This document shows positions 1 through 8,670 of a DNA stretch of 64,000 nucleotides, piece after piece. A program made the translations under genes and the position numbers. Source of the DNA: Thalassovita mediterranea (GTDB lineage Bacteria > Pseudomonadota > Alphaproteobacteria > Rhodobacterales > Rhodobacteraceae); assembly GCF_001458435.1 (NCBI RefSeq), contig NZ_CYSF01000009.1, positions 1 through 64,000 on the forward strand, written 5' to 3'. Within the stretch, counting starts at the first letter, position 1. Each line of letters starts with the position of its first letter. Below the pieces are notes generated by a model, which saw only the letters and a list, made by a program, of their open reading frames with translations, was not told the origin of the DNA and did not search any database.

Positions 1-99
1 GTCGATGGCGGCTGCGCGCAGCTGATGACCCAGAACGTAATGTGCAACGATGCTGTTGTTGATGATTTCAGCGGTGTTCAGAACGGTCATCTGGGTCAT
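1..99 (-). CDS. Partial hypothetical protein (N-terminus only)
   Basis: A reading frame starts with ATG at 97-99 and runs off the left edge, giving 33 residues that begin MTQMTVLNTAEIINN. A purine-rich stretch (GAGAAAGAGA) lies just upstream on the minus strand and could be its ribosome binding site. The visible part has no signal peptide, membrane segment or motif I recognise. The rest of the gene is outside the window, so no function can be given. Confidence 0.5.
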   Translation of the reverse strand, partial: MTQMTVLNTAEIINNSIVAHYVLGHQLRAAAID

Positions 100-314
100 G
101 GTGTGTCTCTTTCTCGTTTGTCGCTTATGCGATTGTTCGCTCGTGCTCTCTACAAACGAATATAGATATCCGCCTTTATCGCCTCAATTGAGATAAAGTA
201 TGGCGCGCCCTCTCGATGGTCCTAAGGGGCATAGGCTGTTCCGGCGGGGTTAGGTACGCATCCTGCCAGATGGGGGTAAAAACCGCGCTCTCGAACCGCT
301 GGCGCGGGTCCAGA

Positions 315-339
315 AAGGATATATCCGCGATATATCCTT
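315..339. promoter_or_regulatory. Perfect 11-bp inverted repeat in an otherwise empty gap
   Basis: AAGGATATATC, CGC, GATATATCCTT form a perfect inverted repeat with a 3-base centre. It lies in the gap (about 100-417) between the left-edge gene and the rpiB terminator, where I see no convincing gene. The symmetry and AT-rich arms suit a protein-binding site. No T-run follows, so it is not an obvious terminator. Which gene it would serve is unclear. Confidence 0.4.
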
Positions 340-417
340 CGGGAGGTATCAGGCAGGGAAAATGGGGGATTCGGGCGGGGAACGCGTATCTGCGAAGACC
401 TGTACGCCCTTCCAACA

Positions 418-447
418 CCAAAAAGGCGCCCCAAACGGGACGCCTTC
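418..447 (-). terminator. Intrinsic terminator downstream of the RpiB-family gene
   Basis: Read on the minus strand, AAGGCG-T-CCC and GGG-G-CGCCTT form a GC-rich stem with a short GTTT loop, followed by a T-run. It sits 21 bp past the stop codon of the RpiB-family gene. Confidence 0.8.
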
Positions 448-468
448 AGACAATCATCAAAGGAGGGA

Positions 469-909
469 TCAGTCCTCGATCATATCCACGCGGGTGGCGT
501 GACGACCGCCTTCGAATTCCGCCGCAAGGAAGGCATCAACAATTTCCAGTGCCAAACCTTCGCCAACGACGCGCGCGCCCAGCGACAGCATTTGTGCGTT
601 GTTATGGGCGCGGATCATCTTGGCGGAAAACACGTCCGAGCATACACCGCAGCGAATGCCAGGAACCTTGTTCGCGGCAATCATGATGCCTTGACCGGTG
701 CCACACACGATGATGCCCAGATCCGCCTCACCGGCAGCAATCTTTTCTGCTGCCGCCTTGCCGTGCAGCGGGTAGTGCGTGCTTTCAGATGTCATCGGAC
801 CGATGTCATCGACCGCATAGCCTTTGGCGGCGACGTGCTTGGCGATGTTTTTGCGCAGTTCGATGTCAGCGTGATCGCTGGAGATGACGATGCGTGTGGT
901 GGCAGTCAT
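469..909 (-). CDS. rpiB: RpiB/LacAB-family sugar-phosphate isomerase
   Basis: 146 residues, the usual size for RpiB, which interconverts ribose 5-phosphate and ribulose 5-phosphate in the cytosol. The family hallmark CGTGQG with its catalytic cysteine is followed by IAANKVPGIR, and the C-terminal FEGGRHATR phosphate-contact region is present. Several usual positions differ: SDHAD instead of SDHAG near the N-terminus, STHYPLHG instead of the common DYPxYA, and HNNAQML in place of the HNDxNVL of E. coli RpiB. The last difference recalls RpiB-like enzymes acting on other aldose phosphates, so the true substrate may not be ribose 5-phosphate. It stands alone with its own terminator. Confidence 0.85.
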   Translation of the reverse strand: MTATTRIVISSDHADIELRKNIAKHVAAKGYAVDDIGPMTSESTHYPLHGKAAAEKIAAGEADLGIIVCGTGQGIMIAANKVPGIRCGVCSDVFSAKMIRAHNNAQMLSLGARVVGEGLALEIVDAFLAAEFEGGRHATRVDMIED

Positions 910-999
910 GGCGTTGGGTTCCCGATGTCCAAGTTATGCTGGACGCCTTGGAACAGGTTCGTGATGATTTGTCAATTTGGCGAACAGCGCCCAGACCGA

Positions 1000-1584
1000 T
1001 CATGCCTCCAGTTCTGCATCCCAGTATAGGTAATCCATCCAGCTGTCGTGCAGCATGTTTGGCGGGAATTTGCGGCCGATGTTGTTCAACTCGGACGCTG
1101 TCGGCTGGCGCGGCACCTTGCGCAGCGACATGCCAGATCGACGCAGGCTTTTCGATCCTTTGCGCAGATTGCAGGGCGAACAGGCCGCCACCACGTTTTC
1201 CCAGGACGTAATCCCACCCGCCGCGCGCGGTACCACATGATCAAAGGTCAAATCGCCACGGCTGCCACAGTACTGACAGGAAAATTCGTCCCTTAAAAAC
1301 AAATTAAAGCGCGTGAAGGCCACGCGCTTTCTAGGTTTTACATAGTCTTTCAACACCACAACAGACGGGATGCGTATGCGGGTACTGGGGCTGGCGACAT
1401 GGACATCGTATTCCGCCACGATATCCACCCGATCCAGCCAGACCGCTTTCACCGCCTCCTGCCAAGGCCACAGCGACAACGGATAGTAGGACAAGGGCCG
1501 ATAATCCGCGTTTAAAACCAAGGCGGGGTGCTGTTTCAACGCGCCCCGTTCGCGCACAAAGTCATGCCTGAAATCGCCATCCAT
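1000..1584 (-). CDS. HNH endonuclease family protein
   Basis: 194 residues with a C-terminal HNH module. CQYC (Cys103, Cys106) and CSPC (Cys135, Cys138) would hold a structural zinc. TFDHVVPR (Asp115-His116) and the Asn of SWENVV supply the nuclease His and Asn. This is the widespread stand-alone HNH protein of alphaproteobacteria, whose biological role is not established. A strong GGAGGGGG ribosome binding site precedes the ATG. Nothing around it suggests a restriction system or toxin pair, so a housekeeping or DNA-repair role is more likely than defence. Confidence 0.85.
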   Translation of the reverse strand: MDGDFRHDFVRERGALKQHPALVLNADYRPLSYYPLSLWPWQEAVKAVWLDRVDIVAEYDVHVASPSTRIRIPSVVVLKDYVKPRKRVAFTRFNLFLRDEFSCQYCGSRGDLTFDHVVPRAAGGITSWENVVAACSPCNLRKGSKSLRRSGMSLRKVPRQPTASELNNIGRKFPPNMLHDSWMDYLYWDAELEA

Positions 1585-1757
1585 GAGGTCGCCCCCTCCT
1601 GCGCTACAATATAGTGCAGATCACATGGGGCGCCAAAGGACCCCAGATCCTTGCCTTATCAACCACTATATATCCTGCGGATCAGCAAACAACCCCCATG
1701 ATATAGAGTGAACGCCCCTAGCATTGGCGCAGACAGATGACAGCGGTATGACGCCCA

Positions 1758-1803
1758 GAAAAACGGCAAACGCCGCCCGACCAAGCGGTGGTCGAGCGGC
1801 GCT
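1758..1803 (-). terminator. Probable terminator downstream of the esterase gene
   Basis: On the minus strand GCCGC-T-CGACC and GGTCG-G-GCGGC form a long stem with a 7-base loop. GTTTGCCGTTTTTC follows and supplies the T-rich tail. It lies beyond the esterase stop and beyond the repeat at 1804-1862. Confidence 0.55.
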
Positions 1804-1862
1804 TTCAATGTTCCTGAAATACTCCGGGGGAATGCGGCGCAGCCGCAGGGAGCAGCGCCCCC
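1804..1862. repeat. Intergenic repeat (TTCAATGTTCC...ACTCCGG family), copy 1
   Basis: TTCAATGTTCCTGAAATACTCCGGGGG is followed by a GC-rich arm rich in GGCGCAGCCGC and ending GCGCCCCC. Related copies occur at 11322-11366 and 13068-13088. All three sit between or at the ends of genes. Confidence 0.7.
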
Positions 1863-1879
1863 ATCCCCCAGCCGGACCG

Positions 1880-2545
1880 TTACAGCCCCAATTTGTCGCG
1901 CATAAACGCCAGCGCAACCGACAGTCCGTCGGGCGCGATCCCGTGGGCGGTGCCCTTCATGATGTGGGCGTAAACCTCTTTGAAACCGGCTTCATCCAAT
2001 GCCTCTGCCGCTTCGGGCAGGGATTGCGGCGGCACCACGTCGTCCTGATCCCCGTGGACCAAGAGGATCGACGGCTTGCTCACCGCCTCATCCTTCAGCA
2101 GCTCCGGCGCCAACAGACGACCCGAAAACGCCACGATGCCGGCAATCTCATCCTCACGGCGCGGCGCGACCTGCAGCGACATCATGGTGCCCTGCGAAAA
2201 CCCGAACAGCACCATCTGTTCCGGCAGCAGATCCTCATCCACCAGCACCGCATCAAGGAAGGCATTCAGATCCTCGGACGCCTGCATCAGCCCGCGCTCT
2301 GCCTCTTCCTCGGACGAACCGTCGATCCACGGGATCGGGAACCACTGGTATCCCATCGGCGCACCGGCGCAATTTTCCGGCGCGTCGGGGGCAATGAACA
2401 GCGTGTCGGGCAGATGATCGGCCAGTGGATCGGCCAGACCCAGCAGGTCCGCGCCATTGGCGCCATAGCCGTGCAGAAAGACAACGACCGACCGTGTCAC
2501 CCCTGATTTGGCCTCTTTGCGGCCTGCCTGCAATACACGTGTCAT
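1880..2545 (-). CDS. Phospholipase/carboxylesterase family alpha/beta hydrolase
   Basis: 221 residues with the complete serine-hydrolase triad: Ser117 in GFSQG, Asp168 in HGDQDDVVP and His201 in GTAHG. An oxyanion-hole HGYGANG lies near residue 25. This is the YpfH/EstB-like cytosolic family acting on short acyl esters; the natural substrate is unknown. The ATG at 2543-2545 shares bases with the TGA of the upstream glycosylase gene (ATGA overlap), implying translational coupling. The frame is open further upstream, but that part is the end of the glycosylase gene read in another frame. Confidence 0.85.
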   Translation of the reverse strand: MTRVLQAGRKEAKSGVTRSVVVFLHGYGANGADLLGLADPLADHLPDTLFIAPDAPENCAGAPMGYQWFPIPWIDGSSEEEAERGLMQASEDLNAFLDAVLVDEDLLPEQMVLFGFSQGTMMSLQVAPRREDEIAGIVAFSGRLLAPELLKDEAVSKPSILLVHGDQDDVVPPQSLPEAAEALDEAGFKEVYAHIMKGTAHGIAPDGLSVALAFMRDKLGL

Positions 2546-3174
2546 CTGATACCTTCCCGTTGTTTGACATGCCTGTAATAGGCAAAGAGCTGGCGCGCTG
2601 CAACGGCGCGCCATGGTGCCCAATTTTCACTAAGCGCGCGCAGTTCCCGCTCCTTAGGACGCGCCTCCATCCCGTATAGATGCTGCGCCGCCACCTGCAG
2701 CGCCAGATCACCGGGGGCAAAAACATCTGCCCGCCCGAGAGAGAACATCGCATAAATCTCTGCCGTCCAGACGCCGATCCCCTTCACGGCCGTCAGCGTC
2801 TGGATCACCTCTGCATCCGGCGCGCTGCGCAGGGCGTCATAATCAATCCCCGCCTCTGCCAGCGCCAGCGCATAACGCGCCTTTTGCTGTGACAGGCCAA
2901 GGGCGCGCAGATCGTCAAAGCTGTAGGCCAACACACCTTCGGGGCTGGTGCATCCTGCCTCCTGCAAGCGTTTCCAGATCGCATTGGCCGATGCCACGCT
3001 GACCTGCTGGCTGACAATCGCGGACAAGAGTTCGCCAAACCCATCCGGTTTGCACCGCAGCGGCAAGGGCCCCGTCGCCTGATAGGCCACCGCCATGCGC
3101 GGGTCATGCTGGCACAGCCATGCGACCCCTTCGGCCACGCAATCGTCTGTCTCAATAATCCGACCGACACTCAT
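2542..3174 (-). CDS. DNA-3-methyladenine glycosylase II (AlkA family)
   Basis: 210 residues of the HhH-GPD base-excision repair superfamily, which removes alkylated purines from DNA. The helix-hairpin-helix is at about 128-142 (LTAVKGIGVWTAE), and Asp156 in FAPGDLAL is the expected catalytic aspartate. LLSAIVSQQVS near residue 50 is the usual substrate-pocket helix. No N-terminal AlkA domain and no FeS cysteines are present, so this is the short alphaproteobacterial form. A TTG lies one codon before the chosen ATG, but GGGGGGATC suits the ATG at 3174. It forms a two-gene unit with the esterase. Confidence 0.85.
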   Translation of the reverse strand: MSVGRIIETDDCVAEGVAWLCQHDPRMAVAYQATGPLPLRCKPDGFGELLSAIVSQQVSVASANAIWKRLQEAGCTSPEGVLAYSFDDLRALGLSQQKARYALALAEAGIDYDALRSAPDAEVIQTLTAVKGIGVWTAEIYAMFSLGRADVFAPGDLALQVAAQHLYGMEARPKERELRALSENWAPWRAVAARQLFAYYRHVKQREGIR

Positions 3175-3223
3175 CAAGATCCCCCCCGCATATCTCTACC
3201 AGCACATCCCTAAAGACACCCGT

Positions 3224-3964
3224 TCAAGGCATCAGTTTCTGCTGCAACGCCCAGTCAAGCGCCGCCTCGACACTGTCCACTGTCAAACCTGCGGGTTGAA
3301 CGGGTCGCTCTATCATAATCACCCGAATGCCCAGATCCCGCGCCGCTTGCAATTTGGCGCGACCGACAGCGCCGCCCGCGTTTTTGACCACCAGCGTGTC
3401 AATGCCGAGGCCCTCAAAGGTCGCGCGTTCATCGGCCAGTGAAAATGGCGGGCGCGCCACCAGATAGCGCCCGTGTGGCAGGGGAAAGTCACCGTCGACC
3501 GGATCGACCACCCGCAGGGTCACATCGGAATGCGCCAAATCCATAAAGTCTGGCAGGCTTTTGCGCCCCGTGGCCAGAAACACCCGCGCCCCCGCCGCAA
3601 TCCGCGCCACGGCTTCCGTTGGCGACGCAACTGTGGTCCAGAAATCCCCCACCTCTGGCAGCCAAGCAGGGCGCAGCAACTGACAATAGGGCAGGTCCAG
3701 TTCCGCTGCGACCTTGGCCGCGCGCAGGGAGATCGCATTGGCAAATGGATGGGTCGCATCCAGCACCGCCTTGATATCCTTGCCCTTTAGATACTCACGA
3801 AAGGCCTCTTCGCCGCCAAATCCCCCCACACGGGTCGGCACGGGCAAGGGTTTTGGCGCCTCTGTCACCCCAGCCAGCGACGCGATCACCGGCACGCAGG
3901 CGCGATCCAACCCTTCGGCCAGTTTGCGTCCCTCACCCGTGCCTGCCAGCAACAACAGCGTCAT
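3224..3964 (-). CDS. cobK: Precorrin-6A reductase
   Basis: 246 residues. CobK reduces precorrin-6A (or the cobalt form) with NADPH during corrin-ring synthesis. The N-terminal LLLAGTGEGRKLAE is the family start, and DATHPFANAIS, FLATGRKSL and VVKNAGG are characteristic blocks. It follows cbiD with an ATGA overlap, so the two are translationally coupled. With cobA and cobB on the other strand it forms a small part of the cobalamin pathway. The other cob genes must lie elsewhere in the genome. Confidence 0.93.
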   Translation of the reverse strand: MTLLLLAGTGEGRKLAEGLDRACVPVIASLAGVTEAPKPLPVPTRVGGFGGEEAFREYLKGKDIKAVLDATHPFANAISLRAAKVAAELDLPYCQLLRPAWLPEVGDFWTTVASPTEAVARIAAGARVFLATGRKSLPDFMDLAHSDVTLRVVDPVDGDFPLPHGRYLVARPPFSLADERATFEGLGIDTLVVKNAGGAVGRAKLQAARDLGIRVIMIERPVQPAGLTVDSVEAALDWALQQKLMP

Positions 3965-5031
3965 GGGGCACCTGTCGGCGCAGCGGTACGCGACAACAGA
4001 TTGCCCGCGCGGTCAATGATCACGATGTCCGCGCCCACCTCGTCCGGCAGCATAGCGCGCACCTGTTCCAGCGCCTTGGCGGCGATCAGATCGGCCATTG
4101 GTTTCCCCATGATTTCATAAGCTTGCAGCGCGGTATTACAGCGCGCCAGCTCAGGGTTTTCCAGCCAATTGGCCAGCATTTGGAAATCGACCTGAGAGCG
4201 TCCAGAATGCAGATCCCGCGCCCCTTGGGCCAGTTTGGTGATCTTGCCGATGCCGCCACCGATGGTGATATGCGGCACCGGATGTTTTGCCACGTATTTC
4301 AGCAAGCCGCCCGAGAAATCGCCCATATCCAACATCGCGTGATCCGGCAGGCGATAGAGCCCCTGCACCACCTTTTCAGACGTCGCACCAGTACAGCCCG
4401 CCACATGGTGCAACCCCTCGGCCCGCGCCACATCCACACCGCGATGGATTGAGGCAATCCAGGCCGCGCAGCTAAAGGGGCGCACAATCCCCGTGGTGCC
4501 AAGGATGGACAAGCCGCCGACGATACCCAGACGCGGGTTCCATGTTTTCTTTGCCAGTTCTTCACCTGCTGGCACAGAAATGGTGATCTGAACATCAGGC
4601 GCACGGCCCAATCGCGCAGCAACTTCTTCGACCGTTTGGGTCATCATCTGACGCGGCACCGGGTTGATTGCGGGTTCGCCCGGGGGGATCGGCAGGCCGG
4701 GTTTTGTCACCTGCCCCACGCCCTGACCGCCAACAAAAACCACACCACCGGCTGACGCCTCCACCCGCGCCAGAATCAGCGTGCCGTGGGTCACGTCAGG
4801 ATCATCGCCCGCATCCTTGATAATCCCCGCCTCGGCCCAGCCGTCACCCTGACGGGCGTTCACCACCTCAAACTCGGGCCGTTCGCCACGTGGCAAGGTA
4901 ATGCGCACACGGGCGGGCACCGCTTCGCCCCACAGCATTTTCAATGCTGCGCGGGTGGCCGCAGTGGCACAGGCACCGGTGGTCCAGCCACGGCGCAACT
5001 CCTTGGGATCTTTCTGGGGTTTCCTGCTCAT
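3961..5031 (-). CDS. cbiD: Cobalt-precorrin-5B C1-methyltransferase (CbiD)
   Basis: 356 residues, full length for CbiD, which transfers a methyl group from S-adenosylmethionine to C1 of the corrin ring. The N-terminal LRRGWTTGACATAATRAA is the family signature, and GTTGIVRPFSCAAW and TGATSEK follow. CbiD is the anaerobic-pathway enzyme, yet its homologue replaces CobF in several Rhodobacteraceae that otherwise use the aerobic route, which fits the cobK next door. The start ATG at 5031 is about 100 bp from the divergent cobA start, so the two operons share a control region. No cobalamin riboswitch is evident in that short gap. Confidence 0.93.
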   Translation of the reverse strand: MSRKPQKDPKELRRGWTTGACATAATRAALKMLWGEAVPARVRITLPRGERPEFEVVNARQGDGWAEAGIIKDAGDDPDVTHGTLILARVEASAGGVVFVGGQGVGQVTKPGLPIPPGEPAINPVPRQMMTQTVEEVAARLGRAPDVQITISVPAGEELAKKTWNPRLGIVGGLSILGTTGIVRPFSCAAWIASIHRGVDVARAEGLHHVAGCTGATSEKVVQGLYRLPDHAMLDMGDFSGGLLKYVAKHPVPHITIGGGIGKITKLAQGARDLHSGRSQVDFQMLANWLENPELARCNTALQAYEIMGKPMADLIAAKALEQVRAMLPDEVGADIVIIDRAGNLLSRTAAPTGAP

Positions 5032-5131
5032 CCGCTCTCTCCTGAGGCCGGACTATAAGACGCGGCGCAACTGCCGCCAATATGTCGTTTACAGACTTCA
5101 CCCCGCGACCGCTTGCGGGCATATAGGGCAC

Positions 5132-5983
5132 ATGACAGATTCACTCACCCTCCCGCAGTATGATTGGCCCACCATGGAACCCGGCTGGGTTTGGCTATGT
5201 GGTGCAGGTCCCGGCGATCCGGGCCTGTTGACCCTGCACGCGGTGAATGCGCTGCAACAGGCGGATGTGGTGATCTATGACGCACTGGTGCAAGAGGCGA
5301 TCCTGCAATGGGCGCCGCAGGCGGAACATGTCTACGCCGGCAAACGCGGCGGCAAACCGTCTGCGAAACAGCGCGACATCTCGCTGCGACTGGTCGATCT
5401 GGCGCGCGAAGGTAAACGGGTGCTGCGCCTCAAAGGCGGTGATCCCTTTGTCTTTGGGCGCGGTGGCGAAGAGGCGCAGACGCTGATCCAACACGGCATC
5501 AACGTGCGCATCATCCCCGGCATCAGCGCAGGCATCGGCGGTCTAGCCTATGCGGGCATTCCGGTGACCCACCGCGATGTGAACCAATCCGTGACCTTCG
5601 TGACCGGCCACGATCAAACCGGCGACACCCCGTCGTCGCTGAACTGGAAAGCGATTGCCGAAGGCGCGCAGGTGCTGGTCATCTACATGGGCATGAAACA
5701 TGTGGACCGCATCGCTGGTGAATTGCTGACCGCGGGCCGCCCCGCCGATGAACCCTGCGCCGTTGTCTGTTCCGCCACCACCGAGGATCAGCAGGTGCTG
5801 GAAACCACGCTGGGCCAGATGGCTGCGGATATTGAGGCATCGGGCCTGAAACCGCCTGCAATCCTGTGCATCGGCCGGTCTGTCCTGATGCGGCAGGTGC
5901 TGGATTGGCAAGGTCTGATCGCTGGGGAAACCCCGCGCAATCTGGACCCGCTGGGCCGTGGGCGCCCCGCCGAACAGGCGTGA
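5132..5983 (+). CDS. cobA: Uroporphyrinogen-III C-methyltransferase
   Basis: 283 residues of the tetrapyrrole methylase family, which methylates uroporphyrinogen III twice to give precorrin-2. It has VWLCGAGPGDPGLLT at the start, LRLKGGDPFVFGRGGEE (the core signature), the VTHR loop and the YMGMKH block. It is the single-domain SUMT, not the fused CysG. The ATG at 5132 was chosen because the family begins just before the GAGPGD motif; the longer open frame upstream overlaps the divergent promoter. Its stop overlaps the GTG start of cobB. Confidence 0.93.
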   Translation: MTDSLTLPQYDWPTMEPGWVWLCGAGPGDPGLLTLHAVNALQQADVVIYDALVQEAILQWAPQAEHVYAGKRGGKPSAKQRDISLRLVDLAREGKRVLRLKGGDPFVFGRGGEEAQTLIQHGINVRIIPGISAGIGGLAYAGIPVTHRDVNQSVTFVTGHDQTGDTPSSLNWKAIAEGAQVLVIYMGMKHVDRIAGELLTAGRPADEPCAVVCSATTEDQQVLETTLGQMAADIEASGLKPPAILCIGRSVLMRQVLDWQGLIAGETPRNLDPLGRGRPAEQA

Positions 5984-7284
5984 GCGCCGCACTGGAGATA
6001 TCGGGTAAAGGCCTGATCATCGCCGCGCCTTCATCGGGCGCGGGCAAAACCACATTGACGCTGGCCCTGCTGCGCCTGTTGGCGCGGCAAGGCATCAACG
6101 TCCGTGGCGCCAAATCCGGCCCTGACTATATCGACCCCAAATTCCATGAGGCCGCATCCGGCGCCCCCTGCCTGAACCTGGACGCATGGGCAATGACACC
6201 GGGCCGCTTGCGCAGCCTTGCCGCGGATGAGGACAGCGCCCTGATCGTTGAGGGCGCGATGGGCCTGTTTGACGGTGCCCCGCCGCAGGGCAAGGGCGCG
6301 GTGGCCGATCTGGCGCGTTTGTTTTCGCTGCCCGTGGTGCTGGTGGTGGATGCAGGCCGCATGGCCGGATCGGTGGCCCCGCTGGTGGCTGGCTTTGCCC
6401 GCTTTGACAGCGCCGTGCGCGTTGGCGCGGTGATCTTGAACAATGTAGGATCTGATCGGCATGAGGCGATGCTGCGCCGCGCCCTTGCGCCACTTGGCCT
6501 GCCAGTGCTCGCCGCAATGCGTCGACACAAAGCGCTGAGCATGCCGTCACGCCACCTTGGCCTTGTGCAGGCGGGGGAACGGGCGGATCTGGACAGTTTC
6601 CTAGAGGCGGCAGCGGATGCGCTGGCGGACAGTCTGGATCAGGACGCGCTGCTGGCGCTTATGGCGCCGACACCGCAGGCCGCGTCGCTGCCGCAAACAC
6701 CGCCACGCATGGCCCCACCTGCGCAACGCATCGTAGTGGCGCGCGATCAGGCCTATGCGTTCTCCTATCCGCATCTGCTGGCCGACTGGCACGCTGCGGG
6801 GGCAGAAATTACCTTTTTCTCCCCCCTCGCGGATGACGCGGTGCCGGAGTGTGATTTCCTCTACCTACCCGGCGGCTATCCAGAGCTGCACGCAGGCCGT
6901 TTGGCGGCCAACGCGACCTTCCTAGACAGCCTAAGAAACGCCGCACAAGACACTGTTATTTATGGAGAATGCGGCGGCTACATGACGCTGGGCGACGGGC
7001 TGATTGATGCCGACGGCACCCGCCACCAGATGGCCGGTCTGTTGCGGCTGGAAACCTCCTTTGCCAAGCGCAAACTGCATCTTGGCTACCGCGATCTAAC
7101 GGCAAGCGACGGCCCGCTGAAGGGCGCGTGGAAAGCGCATGAGTTCCACTATGCCACCACGCTAAAGGCCGAAGGCACGACCCTGTTCACAGCCCAAGAC
7201 GCCGAAGGCAACGCCCTGCCCGACATGGGCCTGCTCGAGGGCAATGTTTACGGATCCTTCGGCCACCTGATTGATCGCGCATAA
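5980..7284 (+). CDS. cobB: Cobyrinate/hydrogenobyrinate a,c-diamide synthase
   Basis: 434 residues starting at a GTG that overlaps the cobA stop (GTGA). The N-terminal dethiobiotin-synthase-like half has a P-loop, SSGAGKTT at about 18-25, for ATP. The C-terminal class I glutamine amidotransferase half has Cys331 in YGECGGYM as nucleophile and a late HxFH-type segment (KAHEFHY). It amidates the a and c side chains of the corrin ring with glutamine. The overlap with cobA implies co-translation. Confidence 0.93.
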   Translation: MSAALEISGKGLIIAAPSSGAGKTTLTLALLRLLARQGINVRGAKSGPDYIDPKFHEAASGAPCLNLDAWAMTPGRLRSLAADEDSALIVEGAMGLFDGAPPQGKGAVADLARLFSLPVVLVVDAGRMAGSVAPLVAGFARFDSAVRVGAVILNNVGSDRHEAMLRRALAPLGLPVLAAMRRHKALSMPSRHLGLVQAGERADLDSFLEAAADALADSLDQDALLALMAPTPQAASLPQTPPRMAPPAQRIVVARDQAYAFSYPHLLADWHAAGAEITFFSPLADDAVPECDFLYLPGGYPELHAGRLAANATFLDSLRNAAQDTVIYGECGGYMTLGDGLIDADGTRHQMAGLLRLETSFAKRKLHLGYRDLTASDGPLKGAWKAHEFHYATTLKAEGTTLFTAQDAEGNALPDMGLLEGNVYGSFGHLIDRA

Positions 7285-7309
7285 AAGCGCGGCCTCAAAT
7301 ATTCCAAAA

Positions 7310-7325
7310 TGTGCATTTCTGCACA
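7310..7325. promoter_or_regulatory. Inverted repeat upstream of the MFS gene
   Basis: TGTGCA, TTTC, TGCACA form a perfect 6-bp inverted repeat 79 bp before the MFS start codon. It could be an operator. No T-run follows it. Confidence 0.3.
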
Positions 7326-7403
7326 GGTCAGTCGCAGCACCGTAGGGACCACAGCGACGTCACGACGCTTGCGGCGTTGCTATCGAAGGGTTAGCAAACC
7401 TGC

Positions 7404-8645
7404 ATGAGTACCGCGACCACATCACCCGACCAATCTGCCCCCGAAGACAACCGCAAGGCCAAGCGCAATGTGGTAATCCTTGTGCTGGCGCAGGCGATCC
7501 TTGGCGCGCAGATGCCGATGCTGTTCACCATCGGTGGTCTGGCGGGTCAAAGTCTGGCGTCAAACATCTGTTTCGCCACCCTGCCGATCACCATGATTGT
7601 GCTGTCGTCGATGCTGTCGGCCACGCCGGTGGCGGCGGTGATGCAACGGTTTGGTCGCCGCGTTGGCTTCATGATGGGCACCGGATTTGGCGCGGCGGGT
7701 GCAGCGGTGGGCGCCTATGCGCTGTCAATTTCGTCTTTCCCGCTGTTTCTGGTCGGTAGCTTCCTGACCGGCACCTATATGTCGGCGCATGGATTCTACC
7801 GCTTTGCAGCCGCAGACACGGCATCGGACGCCTACCGGCCCAAGGCGATTTCCTACGTGATGGCAGGCGGTCTGGCCGCCGCAATCATCGGCCCACAGCT
7901 GGTGAAGCTAACCTCTGACGCTTATGTCGTGCCCTTCCTTGGTGCCTATGTGGCGATCATCGCGATCAACCTGATCGGATCACTGCTATTCCTGTTTTTG
8001 GACATCCCCACCCCGCCAAAACCCAGCGCCGATGCGCCCCAGGGCCGCACGCGCTGGCAGCTGATCACCACGCCGGTGATTGCCGTGGCGGTGATCTGTG
8101 GCATGGTGTCCTATGCGCTGATGAACCTGGTGATGACATCGACGCCGCTGGCGGTTGTCGGCTGTGGCTTTGAACAGGACAACGCCGCCGATATCGTCAC
8201 TGCACACGTGTTGGCGATGTATATTCCCAGCTTCTTCACCGGTCACCTGATCGCCCGTTTCGGCACGCAGAAGATCATTGCCGCCGGCCTTGTCATCCTT
8301 GCCGGTGCCGGTGTTGTCGCCCTGCAGGGCGTGGAGCTGGAAAACTTCTTCATCGCGCTGGTGCTGTTGGGCATCGGCTGGAACTTCGGCTTTATCGGCG
8401 CGACCTCGCTGCTGGCGGCATCGCATACGGTAGAGGAACGTGGCCGCATGCAAGGCCTCAACGACCTGCTGGTGTTTGGCGGTGTGACGCTGGCATCGCT
8501 TGCCTCGGGCGGGTTGATGAACTGTTCCGGTGGCGAGGCAGCCGTGGGCTGGGCCGCGGTGAACATCGCCATGGCGCCCTTCCTGATGCTGGCCGGTGGC
8601 GCGCTGATCTGGCTGATGTTCCAGCCCAAGGATGAGCTGGCTTAA
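7404..8645 (+). CDS. Major facilitator superfamily transporter
   Basis: 413 residues with about 12 hydrophobic segments, an N-terminal hydrophilic tail of about 20 residues and a short central loop near residue 200 (PTPPKPSADAPQG). RFGRRVGF after the second helix is the motif-A-like loop of MFS carriers, and a similar RFGTQKI loop occurs in the second half. It acts in the inner membrane. The substrate cannot be read from the sequence. Its position after cobB might be chance, because a 119-bp gap with its own inverted repeat separates them. Confidence 0.8.
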   Translation: MSTATTSPDQSAPEDNRKAKRNVVILVLAQAILGAQMPMLFTIGGLAGQSLASNICFATLPITMIVLSSMLSATPVAAVMQRFGRRVGFMMGTGFGAAGAAVGAYALSISSFPLFLVGSFLTGTYMSAHGFYRFAAADTASDAYRPKAISYVMAGGLAAAIIGPQLVKLTSDAYVVPFLGAYVAIIAINLIGSLLFLFLDIPTPPKPSADAPQGRTRWQLITTPVIAVAVICGMVSYALMNLVMTSTPLAVVGCGFEQDNAADIVTAHVLAMYIPSFFTGHLIARFGTQKIIAAGLVILAGAGVVALQGVELENFFIALVLLGIGWNFGFIGATSLLAASHTVEERGRMQGLNDLLVFGGVTLASLASGGLMNCSGGEAAVGWAAVNIAMAPFLMLAGGALIWLMFQPKDELA

Positions 8646-8670
8646 AGCGAAGCCGACGTAAGGAGGCGAG

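Noticed and set aside
176-686. Several overlapping open frames on both strands before rpiB
   Set aside because: None has a ribosome binding site or family features, and they overlap the rpiB gene or its terminator; they look like chance frames in GC-rich DNA.
1000-1584. HNH nuclease as part of a defence system
   Set aside because: No methylase, helicase, toxin-antitoxin or other defence gene is adjacent, and this HNH type is common as a stand-alone chromosomal gene.
5032-5131. Cobalamin riboswitch between cbiD and cobA
   Set aside because: The gap is only about 100 bp and shows no B12-box-like sequence, too short for the riboswitch and two promoters.
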